Below are positions 33,587 to 42,961 of a stretch of 64,000 bases of DNA, one piece after another. Below the pieces are notes generated by a model that ran no database searches, was not told the origin of the DNA, and worked only from the letters and a program-made list of their open reading frames with translations. Numbering within the stretch: the first letter of the stretch is position 1; every line of letters starts with the position of its first letter. Made by a program: the position numbers and the translations under genes. Origin of the DNA: an uncultured Clostridia bacterium (GTDB taxonomy: Bacteria; Bacillota; Clostridia; Christensenellales; Aristaeellaceae); NCBI GenBank assembly GCA_934667105.1, contig CAKULG010000003.1, positions 124,001 to 188,000 on the forward strand, written 5' to 3'.

Positions 33587-34402
33587 TTACATTTTTTCAA
33601 TTACCCGGGTCAGCAGCGCGGCGAAGGCTCCCCGCACCCGGCGGCCCGTTTCCATAACTTCCTCATGGGCGATAGGCTGATCCAGCACGCCTGCGGCCAT
33701 GTTCGTGATGCAGCTGACCCCCAGCACCCGCATGCCGCAATGGCGGGCCACGATGGTTTCCGGCACGGTGGACATGCCCACTGCGTCCGCCCCCAGGATG
33801 CGCGCCATGCGAATTTCCGCCGGAGTTTCATAGCAGGGGCCGTTCATCCAGCAATATACGCCCTGAGCCAGGGGGATATTCAGTTCCTTGGCGCAATCCA
33901 GCGCCAGCGTCCGCAGCGCGGGATCGTAAGCGTGGGTCATATCGGGGAAACGCGGACCGAAAGCGTCCAGGTTCTCGCCCCGAAGCGGATTCTGGCCGGA
34001 AAGATTGATAAAATCCGTCAGTAGCATCAGCGTTCCGGCGGAAAAGGCGGTGTTCACGCCCCCGGCGGCGTTGGTAACGATCAGCGTTTTCACGCCAATT
34101 CGCGCCATCACGCGAATAGGAAGGGTAACATCCTGCATGGAGTGTCCCTCATAGCTGTGAAAGCGCCCGCTCATCATCAGCACGCGCTTGCCCGCCAGCT
34201 GGCCGCAGATAAATTTCCCCGCATGGCCCTTCACCGTGGCCGTTGGGAAGCCGGGAATTTCTGCATAGGGCAGGGATTTAGCGTTTTCCAGCGCGTCGCC
34301 GAAATCGCCCAGGCCGCTGCCCAGAATCACCGCGATTTCCGCCGCGCCCAATGCATCCCGCACACAGCGGGCCGCCTGATCAATGCGTTCCATATAATCC
34401 AT
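33587..34402 (-). CDS. punA: Purine-nucleoside phosphorylase
   Basis: Splits inosine and guanosine with phosphate to base and ribose 1-phosphate. The 271-aa trimeric type (PNP-I) is recognised by VILGSGLGDFGDAL, VKGHAGKFICGQLAGKRVLMMSGRFHSYEGHSMQ (phosphate site), LIVTNAAGGVN and MNGPCYETPAEIRMARILGADAVGMSTVPETIVARHCGM. It begins 3 nt after the deoB stop; the two enzymes act in sequence in nucleoside salvage, the ribose 1-phosphate made here being the DeoB substrate. Confidence 0.96.
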   Translation of the reverse strand: MDYMERIDQAARCVRDALGAAEIAVILGSGLGDFGDALENAKSLPYAEIPGFPTATVKGHAGKFICGQLAGKRVLMMSGRFHSYEGHSMQDVTLPIRVMARIGVKTLIVTNAAGGVNTAFSAGTLMLLTDFINLSGQNPLRGENLDAFGPRFPDMTHAYDPALRTLALDCAKELNIPLAQGVYCWMNGPCYETPAEIRMARILGADAVGMSTVPETIVARHCGMRVLGVSCITNMAAGVLDQPIAHEEVMETGRRVRGAFAALLTRVIEKM

Positions 34403-34405
34403 GGC

Positions 34406-35572
34406 TTATCCCTCCAATTCCTTCAGATAGGAAACCGCGCCGAAACGCTGGGGCAGCCCCAGATACTCGCTGATGGTGGCCGCGGTATCGGCATAGGTGG
34501 CCCTGGTGCCCAGATCGTGCATTCCGCGCAGACGCGGGCTCCAGCAAAGGATGGGCACATACTCTCGGGTATGGTCGGTGCCGGAATAGGTAGGATCGCA
34601 GCCGTGATCGGCGGTGATAATCAGCAGATCCTCCGGCCCCAGCAGCGCCTGAATTTCCGGCAGCCGCGCATCGAAATATTCCAGCGCCCCGGCATAACCT
34701 TCCACATCCCGGCGATGACCATACTGCATGTCAAAATCCACCAGATTCACAAAAAGCAGGCCCTGGAAGGGGCGGCGCAGATAATCCAGCGTGGCCTCGA
34801 TGCAGGCGGGATTGCCTGCGGCGTGATTGCTGCCCGTCAGACCGCGATGGGCAAAAATATCCTCAATTTTTCCAACGCCCAGCACGTCCATGCCCGCTTC
34901 CTTCACAGCGTCCAGCAGCGTCGGGGCGATAGGCTCCAGAGAGAAATCCCGCCGCCCGGCGGTGCGGGTAAACCGGCCTGCGCCGGCGCCCACAAAGGGC
35001 CGGGCGATCACACGGCCCACCGCATGCTCCCCCACCAGCTGTTTCCGGGCGATCTGGCACATTTCGTAAAGCCGGGCTAGGGGAATAATTTCCTCATGCG
35101 CGGCGATTTGAAACACGCTGTCGGCAGAGGTGTACACGATGGGATACCCCGTGCGCATGTGCTCCTCCCCCAGTTCATCCAGAATCGCCGTGCCCGAGGC
35201 GGGCTTGTTGCCCAGCGTCTTTGTGCCGATGGCTTCCTCAAATGCGCGGATAACCTCCTCCGGGAAGCCGTTGGGATAGGTGGGGAACGGTCGGTTCAGC
35301 GTCACCCCCGCCATTTCCCAATGGCCGGTGGTGGTATCCTTGCCCTGGGCCTTTTCCGCCGCGCGGCCAAACGCGCCGCAGCCGTTTTCCTCCGCTTTCA
35401 GCCCCAGGCCGGGCAAATGCCCCAGACCCAGCGCCTGCATGTGGGGAATATTCAGGGCGCGATAGGCGGCGATATGCCCCAGGGTGTTAGCCCCGGCATC
35501 GCCGAAAGCGGCGGCATCGGGCAGCGCCCCTGCGCCCACGCTGTCCAGTACGATTAAGACAGCTCGTTTCAT
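34406..35572 (-). CDS. deoB: Phosphopentomutase
   Basis: Converts (deoxy)ribose 1-phosphate to the 5-phosphate. It is an alkaline-phosphatase-superfamily metalloenzyme of 388 aa. Seen: IVLDSVGAGALPDAAAFGDAGANTLGHIA (first metal and nucleophile region), GKDTTTGHWEMAG (catalytic Thr), FVNLVDFDMQYGHRRDVEGYAGALE and ITADHGCDPTYSGTDHTREYVP (second metal site). It sits 27 nt after scpB and directly before punA. Confidence 0.97.
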   Translation of the reverse strand: MKRAVLIVLDSVGAGALPDAAAFGDAGANTLGHIAAYRALNIPHMQALGLGHLPGLGLKAEENGCGAFGRAAEKAQGKDTTTGHWEMAGVTLNRPFPTYPNGFPEEVIRAFEEAIGTKTLGNKPASGTAILDELGEEHMRTGYPIVYTSADSVFQIAAHEEIIPLARLYEMCQIARKQLVGEHAVGRVIARPFVGAGAGRFTRTAGRRDFSLEPIAPTLLDAVKEAGMDVLGVGKIEDIFAHRGLTGSNHAAGNPACIEATLDYLRRPFQGLLFVNLVDFDMQYGHRRDVEGYAGALEYFDARLPEIQALLGPEDLLIITADHGCDPTYSGTDHTREYVPILCWSPRLRGMHDLGTRATYADTAATISEYLGLPQRFGAVSYLKELEG

Positions 35573-35599
35573 AAAGCAATTCCTCCTTTATCAGGAAAA

Positions 35600-36148
35600 T
35601 TATGGAACAAGCGGCTCCTCCTCCGGCGCCGCAGGCTCGCTTTCGGGCGGCTTGGGCAGATCGCTCAGAGCGGAAAGCCCAAAGTGCGCCAGAAATTTAT
35701 CGGTGGTGCCGTAAAGAATGGGACGGCCCAGCGCCTCCTTGCGCCCCACCTCCTCGATCAACCCCTTATTGGCCAGGGATTGCACCGAGTAATCGCATTT
35801 CACGCCGCGCACCGCCTCGATTTCCAGCTTGGTGACGGGCTGGCGATAGGCCACCACCGCCAGCGTTTCCATGGCGGATTGAGAGAGAGACTGCTTTTGA
35901 ATAGGCTGGAGCAGCCGCTCCACATACGGGGCGTATTCCGCCCGGGTGGATAATTGAATATGATTGCCAAAGCGTTTCAGGCAGATGCCCCGGCGATGAA
36001 AGGAATAATCGCTGTCCAGGGCGTCGATGGCCTGGAGCGTTTCAATTTCCGTCACCTCCAGCGCCCTTTGCAATTCGCCGATTTCCACCGGCTCCCCCGC
36101 CACAAAAAGAATGGCCTCGATCACATGGCTCAGTTCAGGCGTATCCAT
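35600..36148 (-). CDS. scpB: Segregation and condensation protein B
   Basis: Winged-helix partner of the SMC-ScpA condensin. The 182-aa protein shows LSHVIEAILFVAGEPVEIGELQRAL at the start and ALETLAVVAYRQPVTKLEIEAVRGVKCDYSVQSLANKGLIEEVGRKEALGRPILYGTTDKFLAHFGL, the conserved ScpB block. The last 20 residues are Pro/Glu-rich and disordered. The start lies inside the end of scpA (14-nt overlap), so the two subunits are translationally coupled. Confidence 0.95.
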   Translation of the reverse strand: MDTPELSHVIEAILFVAGEPVEIGELQRALEVTEIETLQAIDALDSDYSFHRRGICLKRFGNHIQLSTRAEYAPYVERLLQPIQKQSLSQSAMETLAVVAYRQPVTKLEIEAVRGVKCDYSVQSLANKGLIEEVGRKEALGRPILYGTTDKFLAHFGLSALSDLPKPPESEPAAPEEEPLVP

Positions 36149-36890
36149 CCGAATCTATTTCTCCCTCCGTTGGGCTGCCCTCACGGGGCTCCAGCAGCAT
36201 TTCCCCAAACACGCTTTCCTGGGCCACGGCGGCGCGCCCCAGGCGCAATAGCTCCAGCAGCGAAAGGAAAAGCGTTACCACTTCGTCCCGCGTTGGGTGG
36301 GGGCTGAATAATTCGTCAAAGCGCACAGGTCCCTGGCGCAAGCGCTTTAAAATGTGGGCGGTGCACCGGGGAATGGTGTATTCATCCCGGATAATGCGCC
36401 GGGCCGTGATCGCGGGCGTCTCCTCCTCCTCCGGAATCCGGGCCATCACCCGGGCGAAGGCGGCCAGCAGGCCGTCCAGCGTCAGGCCCGTTAATTCCAG
36501 CGTGGGCGGCGGCAGGGGGTATTCCTCCGGCAGCTTTTGATACATCAGCGCCGCGGCCTTTTCAAAGCCCTGCATATCCTGAGCGATTTGCTTGAAGCGC
36601 TGATATTCCTCCAATTGGCGAATCAGGGCCTGCTCGGGATCCTCCTCCGTTTCCTCCTTGGGCTTGGGCAGAAGGGAGCGGCTTTTAATTTCCAGCAGCG
36701 TGGCCGCCATGGTCAGGAAAGCGCTGGCGTCGTCCATATCCAGATCAGGCGCGTTCTGCACCGACTGAATGTATTGATCCGTCACCTGGGAAACGAATAT
36801 ATCCCGGATGTTGATTTTCGCCTTTCCGATCAAGAAAAGCAGCATATCCAGGGGCCCGTCGAATTGTTTTAAATGCAATGTAAGCGGCAT
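36135..36890 (-). CDS. scpA: Segregation and condensation protein A
   Basis: Kleisin subunit bridging SMC heads in chromosome condensation. The 251-aa protein starts LTLHLKQFDGPLDMLLFLIGKAKINIRDIFVSQVTDQYI, the hallmark of ScpA, followed by AATLLEIKSRSLLPK. The C-terminal winged helix is present (VRFDELFSPHPTRDEVVTLFLSLLELLRLGRAAVAQE). It starts 3 nt after the M50 peptidase gene. Confidence 0.96.
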   Translation of the reverse strand: MPLTLHLKQFDGPLDMLLFLIGKAKINIRDIFVSQVTDQYIQSVQNAPDLDMDDASAFLTMAATLLEIKSRSLLPKPKEETEEDPEQALIRQLEEYQRFKQIAQDMQGFEKAAALMYQKLPEEYPLPPPTLELTGLTLDGLLAAFARVMARIPEEEETPAITARRIIRDEYTIPRCTAHILKRLRQGPVRFDELFSPHPTRDEVVTLFLSLLELLRLGRAAVAQESVFGEMLLEPREGSPTEGEIDSDGYA

Positions 36891-36893
36891 ACG

Positions 36894-37748
36894 TCACCCC
36901 AACCCGAAAATCCACAGCAGCGCGTCCAGCACGCCCCCCTGCACGAAAATCAGCGCCTGGCTAATGAAGGAAGAAAAGAAATCCGTGGCAAAGCAAATCA
37001 CCAGCAGCGCCACCACCAGAATGTTCATCACCTTCTGGGAAATGCGCAGCTTTCCCTTGGCGAAAATATCGTTGGCTACATGATAGCCGTCCAGGGGCGG
37101 AACGGGCAGCAGGTTAAACAGGCTCAGGCCCAGATTCACCATGGCAAAATTCATGAAAAAGCGCTGTAAATACAGCAGCCAGGGCACGCGGACATACTGG
37201 CTGAATTCCTCGGTGTAATAGCCGTAGCCGTTCCGGGCGTAAAGAAACAACTCCTGCTTTCCTTGAAAAACGGAGGAAAAATTCCAGCCCTCAAAGCTTA
37301 GAAAATCCCGAGGCGTCGTCAGTTCCCCCATTTTCCACAATTCAGGCGTGAAAATCAATTGGTTCAGCAGCAGCATCACCAGCATGGCGAAAAGAAACAG
37401 CAGAAAATTCATCACAATGCCCGCCAAGGATACCAGCAGATCATCCCGCCGGAAATGCTTAAAATTCCGGGGATTGACGGGTACCGGCTTAGCCCAGCCC
37501 ACCCCGAAGAGCAGCATGCAAAGCGTGCCGACGGGGTCCAGATGGCGCAGGGGATTAAAGGACAGGCGGCCCAGCATCTGGGCAGTGGGATCGCCGCAGC
37601 GCAATGCCACATAGCCGTGGGCCAACTCGTGCAGCGTCAGCGCGATGAGGATAGCGGGAATTTCATAAAGCAGCGCGATCAGCGTGGGGATGGGATCACT
37701 TTGCAGCTGGGAGAACAGTCTCAAGGGCGCGTTCCTCTTTTCCTCCAT
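36894..37748 (-). CDS. M50-family membrane zinc protease (YwhC/site-2 type)
   Basis: A 284-aa multi-span membrane metalloprotease. The zinc motif HELAH (40-44) lies in the first membrane segment, and NLLPVPPLDGYHVAND supplies the third ligand (Asp). FNPLRHLDPVGTLCMLLFGVGWAKPVPVNPRNFKH is typical of the small YwhC group found beside scpA in Clostridia. It has no PDZ or CBS domain, so it is not RseP or SpoIVFB in the strict sense. First gene of the five-gene run to punA; the natural substrate is unknown. Confidence 0.9.
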   Translation of the reverse strand: MEEKRNAPLRLFSQLQSDPIPTLIALLYEIPAILIALTLHELAHGYVALRCGDPTAQMLGRLSFNPLRHLDPVGTLCMLLFGVGWAKPVPVNPRNFKHFRRDDLLVSLAGIVMNFLLFLFAMLVMLLLNQLIFTPELWKMGELTTPRDFLSFEGWNFSSVFQGKQELFLYARNGYGYYTEEFSQYVRVPWLLYLQRFFMNFAMVNLGLSLFNLLPVPPLDGYHVANDIFAKGKLRISQKVMNILVVALLVICFATDFFSSFISQALIFVQGGVLDALLWIFGLG

Positions 37749-37810
37749 TTATTTCACAAACAAATTATACCGCAAATTCACAAAAAACACAAGCGACCCG
37801 CATAGCGGAC

Positions 37811-37849
37811 GCGAGGGAACGCCTTCCAACGGAAAGAACGTTCCCTCGC
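37811..37849. repeat. Palindromic repeat family copy 6
   Basis: GCGAGGGAACGCCTTCC, loop AAC, GGAAAGAACGTTCCCTCGC. It lies 24 nt after the beta-galactosidase stop on the minus strand. Confidence 0.72.
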
Positions 37850-37873
37850 ATTAAAAACCATTCGTTTGTTCTT

Positions 37874-40861
37874 TTATTTCGCCGCCTGGGCAGCGCCGTC
37901 CACGGATAGGCTCTGCGCGTCAAAGGGCAGGAACGTGAAGCGGAAAGCGCGGGGAGCCTTCAGATACAGCCGTTCGCTTTCCAGCGGCTCGGGCCCGCAT
38001 GAATTGCTGCCCAGGGGGCCCATTGCGCCATCCAGCAGCAGGGTGATTTCCTCCGTGCGTGCAAGCTCGTAGGTATGCTGCGCCTTGGTGAGCATTTCAG
38101 GGGTGTAGTGATGCGCGCTGAAGCTGAAGTTCTCGCCCGCCGCCAGCAAGCCGACGCCCCGGGCGTTAAGCAGCGCCGCAAAGGCGGTATCCTCGTGCGC
38201 GCCGTTTTCCTGGGGCCGCACATAGGGCTCGTGGGTGGCTTCCACCGTGGTTTCATACCGGCCCAGCAGCACCCCCGTTTTCTTATCAGGATAGCTTTCC
38301 TGGGGTCCGCGGCCTTGCCAGATCAGCCGCTCGAATTCGCCCGGCAGCGCCATACGCAGGCCCAGACGCGGCAGATACTCCGCGATTTCCTTCGGCGGCG
38401 CGTAGGTGATTTCCAACGCGATTTTGCCCTCGCCAGAAATGGTGTAACGCTGCGTCACCCGAAGCAGCGGCGGCATAACCTTTTCGCCGTACACGCCGGA
38501 CAGCGTGATTTCCACGCCGTTTTCCGTTTGCTCAGCCTGCATCACATCGTTCCGGCAAAGCAGACGATCCAGCCCCATTTCTTCCCATTTCTTGCCGCAT
38601 CCGCCCCAACCGTTGTCATTATCGGTGGGCGCGCGCCACAAATTGGCCCGCACGCCGCCGCACAGAAGCTCAACGCCCCGATAGCGCAGCGCGCACAGCC
38701 CCTCGCGGTTCCATTCCGCCGCAAATTCGCCGCCGCTCACCCGGTAGCCGCCATGAATCTTTTCCAGTTGCAAAGGGGCTTGCGGCAGATGCAGCCGCAG
38801 CCGTTCCCCCCCGCGCAGAAGAGGCAGCTGATCCCGGGCTACGATGTAACCCGCCTTTGCCCAGGACGTATCCGCCTTCAGGGCAAAGACGAAATTCAGC
38901 ACGGCTCCTTGGGGATATTCGCCCAGATCCAGCGCAAATTCTTCCTCCTGCCCCGGCGCTGCGGCAGTGTTCAGCAGGCCCTGGGTCAGCGTTTTCTCAC
39001 CGTCCACAACAGCATAGTGCCCCTGCAAATGCGCGAGCGACAAGAAATCATAATAGTTGTGAATCCGCACCCGGCCCGCTTCCTCATCCGCCATTTCCAC
39101 GCGGACAGGCCGCATCACATGGGCCAGCTCCATCAGGCCGGTATGGGGCGTGCGGTCGGGATAGGTCAGCGCGTCCACGCAGAAGCAACCGTCATGGGGC
39201 CATTCCCCAAAATCGCCGCCGTAAGCGTAATAGCGCTGGCCGTTTTCTTCCTTTACCAGACCGTGATCCGCCCATTCCCACACGCAGCCGCCCATCAGGC
39301 GGGGATTGTGATAGAATTTCTGCCAGTAGTATTCCACCTGGCCTGGGCCCTGGCCCATGGCATGAACATATTCGCACAGATAGAAGGGCTTATCGGGATA
39401 TTTCTCCGTCCACTCCTCCATCTTATCGGGATGCTCGTACATCCGGGAGATCACATCCGCCGTTTCGCCTTTTTCATCCCGCTCGTAATGGATGGGCAGG
39501 CCGGTGTTCAGCGCGCGTATTTCCCGGGCCATGGCCGCATGGTTGCAGCCGTAGCCCGATTCATTGCCCAGCGACCACATAATAACGCAGGCGTGATTGC
39601 GATCCCGCTCCACCATGCGCAGGCCGCGGCTTACAAATTGCTTTTCCCAGATTGGATTCTTCGCAATAAAATCGTAGGATTCGAAGCAGACCACGCCGTG
39701 GCATTCTAAATCCGTTTCGTCGATCACATACAGGCCGTATTCATCGCACAGAGAAAGCAGCCGGGGATCATTGGGATAATGGCTGGTGCGGACGGCGTTG
39801 ACGTTGTGCCGTTTCATCAGCAGAACGTCCCGCAGCATTTCGTTCACCGGGGTGTAATAGCCCAGGGTGGGATGGGTGTCATGGCGGTTTACGCCCTTGA
39901 TTTTCACGGCCTTCCCGTTCACCAGGAACACGCCCTCCCGGATCTCCACCCGCTTAAAGCCCAGCAGTTGGCGCTCGCACTGACCGGGAATTTCGCACAG
40001 CAGCTCGTACAGGCAGGGCGTTTCCGCGCTCCAGGGATGCACCTCCTTTATTTCTCCGGAAATGGAGGCCACGCCGTTTTGCACCGGCTCCTGGCGGGAG
40101 AAAATCTCCCGGCCGTTTTTCAGCAGCGTAAAGCGCACGCTATCCACGCCCTGGGCCTTGGCGGCGAAGGTATATTCGCCGTCCCGCAAGTTTTCGGAAA
40201 GGCGGGCGCTGACGGTGACGTCGTCAATGCGCTTTTCACCGAAGGAAAGCAGCATCGCGTCCCGAAAAATGCCGCTGAGCCGCCACATATCCTGGTCCTC
40301 CAGGTAGGTGCCGTCCGACCATTGCAGCACGACGATGCGCAGACGGTTTTCCCCCGCCGTTACGACGGTAGAAATATCAAATTCAGAGGGCAGATGGGGA
40401 CACTTGGCAAAGCCGACAAGCTGCCCGTTTACATAAGCGTAATAGCAGGAGCTTACGCCCTCCAGACGCAGCACCGTGCGGCGGCCAGCAAAGGCGGCGG
40501 GCAGGGTAAAGGCCCGGTCGTATATGCCGACAGGGGTATCGTCGGGCACAAAGGGCGGATCATAGGGAATGGGGAACCGCACGTTCGTATACTGCGGAGC
40601 GCCGTAGCCCTGCAATTGCCAAACGCCGGGCACGTCGATTTTCCCCTGCACGCCCTCTCCCGCTTCGCCGGAAAGCTCCGCCACGTCATGGGGAGATTGA
40701 TAATAAGTGAAATCCCACCGCCCGTTCAGGGAATAGAAATAAGGAGAAAGCGCCCGCTCCTCCGCCCGGGCGGAAGCCGCGTCGGGATAGGGAACCAGGG
40801 TGGTACGCATGGGCAGCCGATATAGATCCGTGCATTGCAGATCTTGATATTCTGTGCGCAT
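37874..40861 (-). CDS. Beta-galactosidase, glycoside hydrolase family 2 (LacZ type)
   Basis: Hydrolyses beta-galactosides by the retaining mechanism. The 995-aa protein has the five-domain LacZ layout: sugar-binding domain (FYSLNGRWDFTYY, VPGVWQLQGYGAPQYTNVRFPIPYDPP), Ig-like domain, barrel with acid/base Glu434 in MWSLGNESGYG and nucleophile Glu497 in FYLCEYVHAMGQGPG, then the beta-galactosidase small chain (ANLWRAPTDNDNGWG). There is no signal peptide, so it is cytoplasmic and acts on imported sugars. The gene stands alone between repeat copies 6 and 7. Its leader has a CGCCGC-GAATG-GCGGCG hairpin at 40885-40901. Beta-galactosidase is the best call; other beta-glycosides cannot be excluded. 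Confidence 0.93.
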   Translation of the reverse strand: MRTEYQDLQCTDLYRLPMRTTLVPYPDAASARAEERALSPYFYSLNGRWDFTYYQSPHDVAELSGEAGEGVQGKIDVPGVWQLQGYGAPQYTNVRFPIPYDPPFVPDDTPVGIYDRAFTLPAAFAGRRTVLRLEGVSSCYYAYVNGQLVGFAKCPHLPSEFDISTVVTAGENRLRIVVLQWSDGTYLEDQDMWRLSGIFRDAMLLSFGEKRIDDVTVSARLSENLRDGEYTFAAKAQGVDSVRFTLLKNGREIFSRQEPVQNGVASISGEIKEVHPWSAETPCLYELLCEIPGQCERQLLGFKRVEIREGVFLVNGKAVKIKGVNRHDTHPTLGYYTPVNEMLRDVLLMKRHNVNAVRTSHYPNDPRLLSLCDEYGLYVIDETDLECHGVVCFESYDFIAKNPIWEKQFVSRGLRMVERDRNHACVIMWSLGNESGYGCNHAAMAREIRALNTGLPIHYERDEKGETADVISRMYEHPDKMEEWTEKYPDKPFYLCEYVHAMGQGPGQVEYYWQKFYHNPRLMGGCVWEWADHGLVKEENGQRYYAYGGDFGEWPHDGCFCVDALTYPDRTPHTGLMELAHVMRPVRVEMADEEAGRVRIHNYYDFLSLAHLQGHYAVVDGEKTLTQGLLNTAAAPGQEEEFALDLGEYPQGAVLNFVFALKADTSWAKAGYIVARDQLPLLRGGERLRLHLPQAPLQLEKIHGGYRVSGGEFAAEWNREGLCALRYRGVELLCGGVRANLWRAPTDNDNGWGGCGKKWEEMGLDRLLCRNDVMQAEQTENGVEITLSGVYGEKVMPPLLRVTQRYTISGEGKIALEITYAPPKEIAEYLPRLGLRMALPGEFERLIWQGRGPQESYPDKKTGVLLGRYETTVEATHEPYVRPQENGAHEDTAFAALLNARGVGLLAAGENFSFSAHHYTPEMLTKAQHTYELARTEEITLLLDGAMGPLGSNSCGPEPLESERLYLKAPRAFRFTFLPFDAQSLSVDGAAQAAK

Positions 40862-40970
40862 AGTGTTTCCCTCCGTTTACCATACGCCGCGAATGGCGGC
40901 GTTCATTTTCATTTGTAGTTTAGCATATTTTTCTCTTTTTGTATATGCATTTCTTTAAGAAGAGCAAATT

Positions 40971-41013
40971 GCTGGGGAACTGTTCTTTGGAAGCCAAAGA
41001 ACGGTTCCCCAGC
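40971..41013. repeat. Palindromic repeat family copy 7 (best conserved)
   Basis: GCTGGGGAACTGTTCTTTGG, loop AAG, CCAAAGAACGGTTCCCCAGC: 20-bp arms with a single mismatch. It lies between the beta-galactosidase start and the FtsH-like stop. 44 nt further on the plus strand (41058-41078), TGCATCCTCGCCGACGAAAGG resembles the block beside copy 5. Confidence 0.8.
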
Positions 41014-41140
41014 GCCTTCTTGAAGGTTATTCGAAAGGAAGAATATAATATCGAACTTGCATCCTCGCCGACGAAAGGATAAATAGGCGTTTGCTTGACA
41101 AGAGAGCTCAAGAAAAACATTTTGACGCTTGGTATTATAA

Positions 41141-42790
41141 TTATGTCAATAATAATTCGTTTATTTCTTCCCCACGCAGCGTTTCTTTTTCCAGCAGAGC
41201 AGAAGCCAGCGCGTCCAGGGCGGTGCGGTTTGTTTTCAGACAATCCAGCGTTTTTTCGTAGGCCTGGCGCAAAATGCGCTTTTTCTCCGTTTCCTCGTCA
41301 TCCGTCTCGCCCATGGCCCATTCGCCCGCCATGCGCCCGGAAATTTCTCGGGCCTTTTGCCAATCGTTGGCTGCGCCGGTGGTAATCTGCTCCCGGCCGC
41401 CCAGCAATTCCTCCGCCGCGCGCCCTCCCAGGGCAACGCAGAGCATGCCTGTCAGCTCCGCCCGGGTGTAGAGCGTTTTTTCAGGCTGCGCGCTGAGAGA
41501 ATAGCCTGCCGCGCCTCGGCTGGAGGGCAGGATGGTGACGCGGGTCAACTCCGCCTCAGGCAGCAAAAGCCGCGTCGTTACGGCGTGGCCCGCCTCGTGA
41601 TACGCCACCCGCCGTTTTTCCTCCGGGGTTAGACGCTGCGGCCGCTCCTCCCCCACCGTTACCGCCAGATACCCTGCTTCCAGGTCCTCCGCCTCAATGG
41701 CCTGCCGCCGCGCCCGGGCCGCGCGAATCGCCGCCTCGTTCAGCAGCGCTTCCAGCTGCGCCCCGGAAAAAAGCGCCGTCTGCCGCGCCCAATCCTCCAA
41801 GCGAATCTCCGGCTGCAGAGGCTTGTTCCGGGCATGCACCCGTAAAATTTGCAGCCGCTGCGCATAATCGGGTAGCCCCACCTCGATGCGCCGATCAAAG
41901 CGCCCTTCCCGCAGCAGCGCCGCGTCCAGGGTATCCGCACGGTTGGTGGCGGCCAGCACGATAATGCCGTCTGCGCCGGAAAAGCCGCTCATTTCGGTAA
42001 GCAGGGCGTTCAGGGTCTGCTCTCGTTCGTCGTTGCCGTTATCGCGTTTTTTGCCGATGGCGTCGATTTCATCAATGAAGATCACGCCGCCGCCCGCCTT
42101 GCGCGCCTTTTTGAACACCTCCCGCACCCGGGACGCGCCCACGCCTACATACACCTGCACAAAATCCGCCCCGTTCATGGCGAAGAAGGGAGCCTTCGCT
42201 TCCCCGGCCAGCGCCCGGGCCAGCAGCGTTTTGCCCGTGCCCGGCGGCCCGTAGAGCAGCACGCCCTTGGGCGGGCGCGCGCCGCATGCGGAAAAGCGTG
42301 CGGGCTCCTGCAAAAAAGCCACAAGATCGCGCATGTTTTCCAGCGTTTCAGGGGATACGGCCACATCCGCAAAGGTGGCGGCGGGAATTTCCGCCGGGCC
42401 CTGAACCACCGCATAGCGGGCCATGCCCGCCGCGCCGCCCCGCGCCCTGGATAGCAGCAAAAGCAGCAGCCCCGCCGCCGCCAGGCCCCAGGCCGCCCCC
42501 GTCCCGGCGGATGCGTCCGTCACCTGAATATCAAGCCGCAAAAGCCGCTCCCGCGCGTCCGTCCCTTTGGGATCGGGGGCGGTGGCTTTTTCGCCGCTTT
42601 CCAGCGTCACTTGCCAGAAATCGCCGCCGCTCATGCGCACGCTGTCCACCTGGCCCGCTTCAGCCAGCGCCCAAAATTCACGATAGGACAACCGCCGCGC
42701 GCCCTCCCCCTGGGCGGAAAGCAGAGCGACGGCCAGCAGCGCCCCCAGCATAAGAAACACCAAAATTTCTTTCGCCCGCTTTTCTTTCAT
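41141..42790 (-). CDS. Short FtsH-like ATP-dependent membrane metalloprotease
   Basis: An AAA+ protease of 549 aa, about 60-100 residues shorter than typical FtsH. Two membrane segments (about 9-25 and 100-114) flank an outside loop of about 75 residues. Walker A GPPGTGKT (181-188), pore motif FVQVYVGVGASRVREVF, Walker B VIFIDEID, SRH ATNRADTLDAALLREGRFDRRI, zinc site HEAGH (398-402) and GAANDWQKARE (third ligand) are all intact, so it should be active. GGAGG lies 10 nt before the ATG at 42790. The longer upstream frame runs into the divergent PBP promoter region. It is probably a paralogue of the main FtsH, perhaps for envelope quality control next to a PBP gene. Confidence 0.88.
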   Translation of the reverse strand: MKEKRAKEILVFLMLGALLAVALLSAQGEGARRLSYREFWALAEAGQVDSVRMSGGDFWQVTLESGEKATAPDPKGTDARERLLRLDIQVTDASAGTGAAWGLAAAGLLLLLLSRARGGAAGMARYAVVQGPAEIPAATFADVAVSPETLENMRDLVAFLQEPARFSACGARPPKGVLLYGPPGTGKTLLARALAGEAKAPFFAMNGADFVQVYVGVGASRVREVFKKARKAGGGVIFIDEIDAIGKKRDNGNDEREQTLNALLTEMSGFSGADGIIVLAATNRADTLDAALLREGRFDRRIEVGLPDYAQRLQILRVHARNKPLQPEIRLEDWARQTALFSGAQLEALLNEAAIRAARARRQAIEAEDLEAGYLAVTVGEERPQRLTPEEKRRVAYHEAGHAVTTRLLLPEAELTRVTILPSSRGAAGYSLSAQPEKTLYTRAELTGMLCVALGGRAAEELLGGREQITTGAANDWQKAREISGRMAGEWAMGETDDEETEKKRILRQAYEKTLDCLKTNRTALDALASALLEKETLRGEEINELLLT

Positions 42791-42961
42791 TCGCTTCTCG
42801 CCTCCAATAAATGCCGTATATAGCATGCAGCAAAAACAGTATACAAAGCGCGCTTCATCCCGTCCATGGCAATTTACGGGCATTTGCCGAAAAATGCCAG
42901 CTTTACGGAAATGCCTGGCTGGGAACAATGGAGAAGAACGAAAAAAGGAGGCTGCCGAACC

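Noticed and set aside
1717..41013. Reading the palindrome family as a CRISPR array
   Set aside because: The copies are kilobases apart with no regular spacers and no cas genes.
41094..41160. Plus-strand promoter at the 3' end of the FtsH-like gene (TTGACA near 41094, TATAAT near 41137)
   Set aside because: The elements do not have a workable spacing and no plus-strand gene follows.
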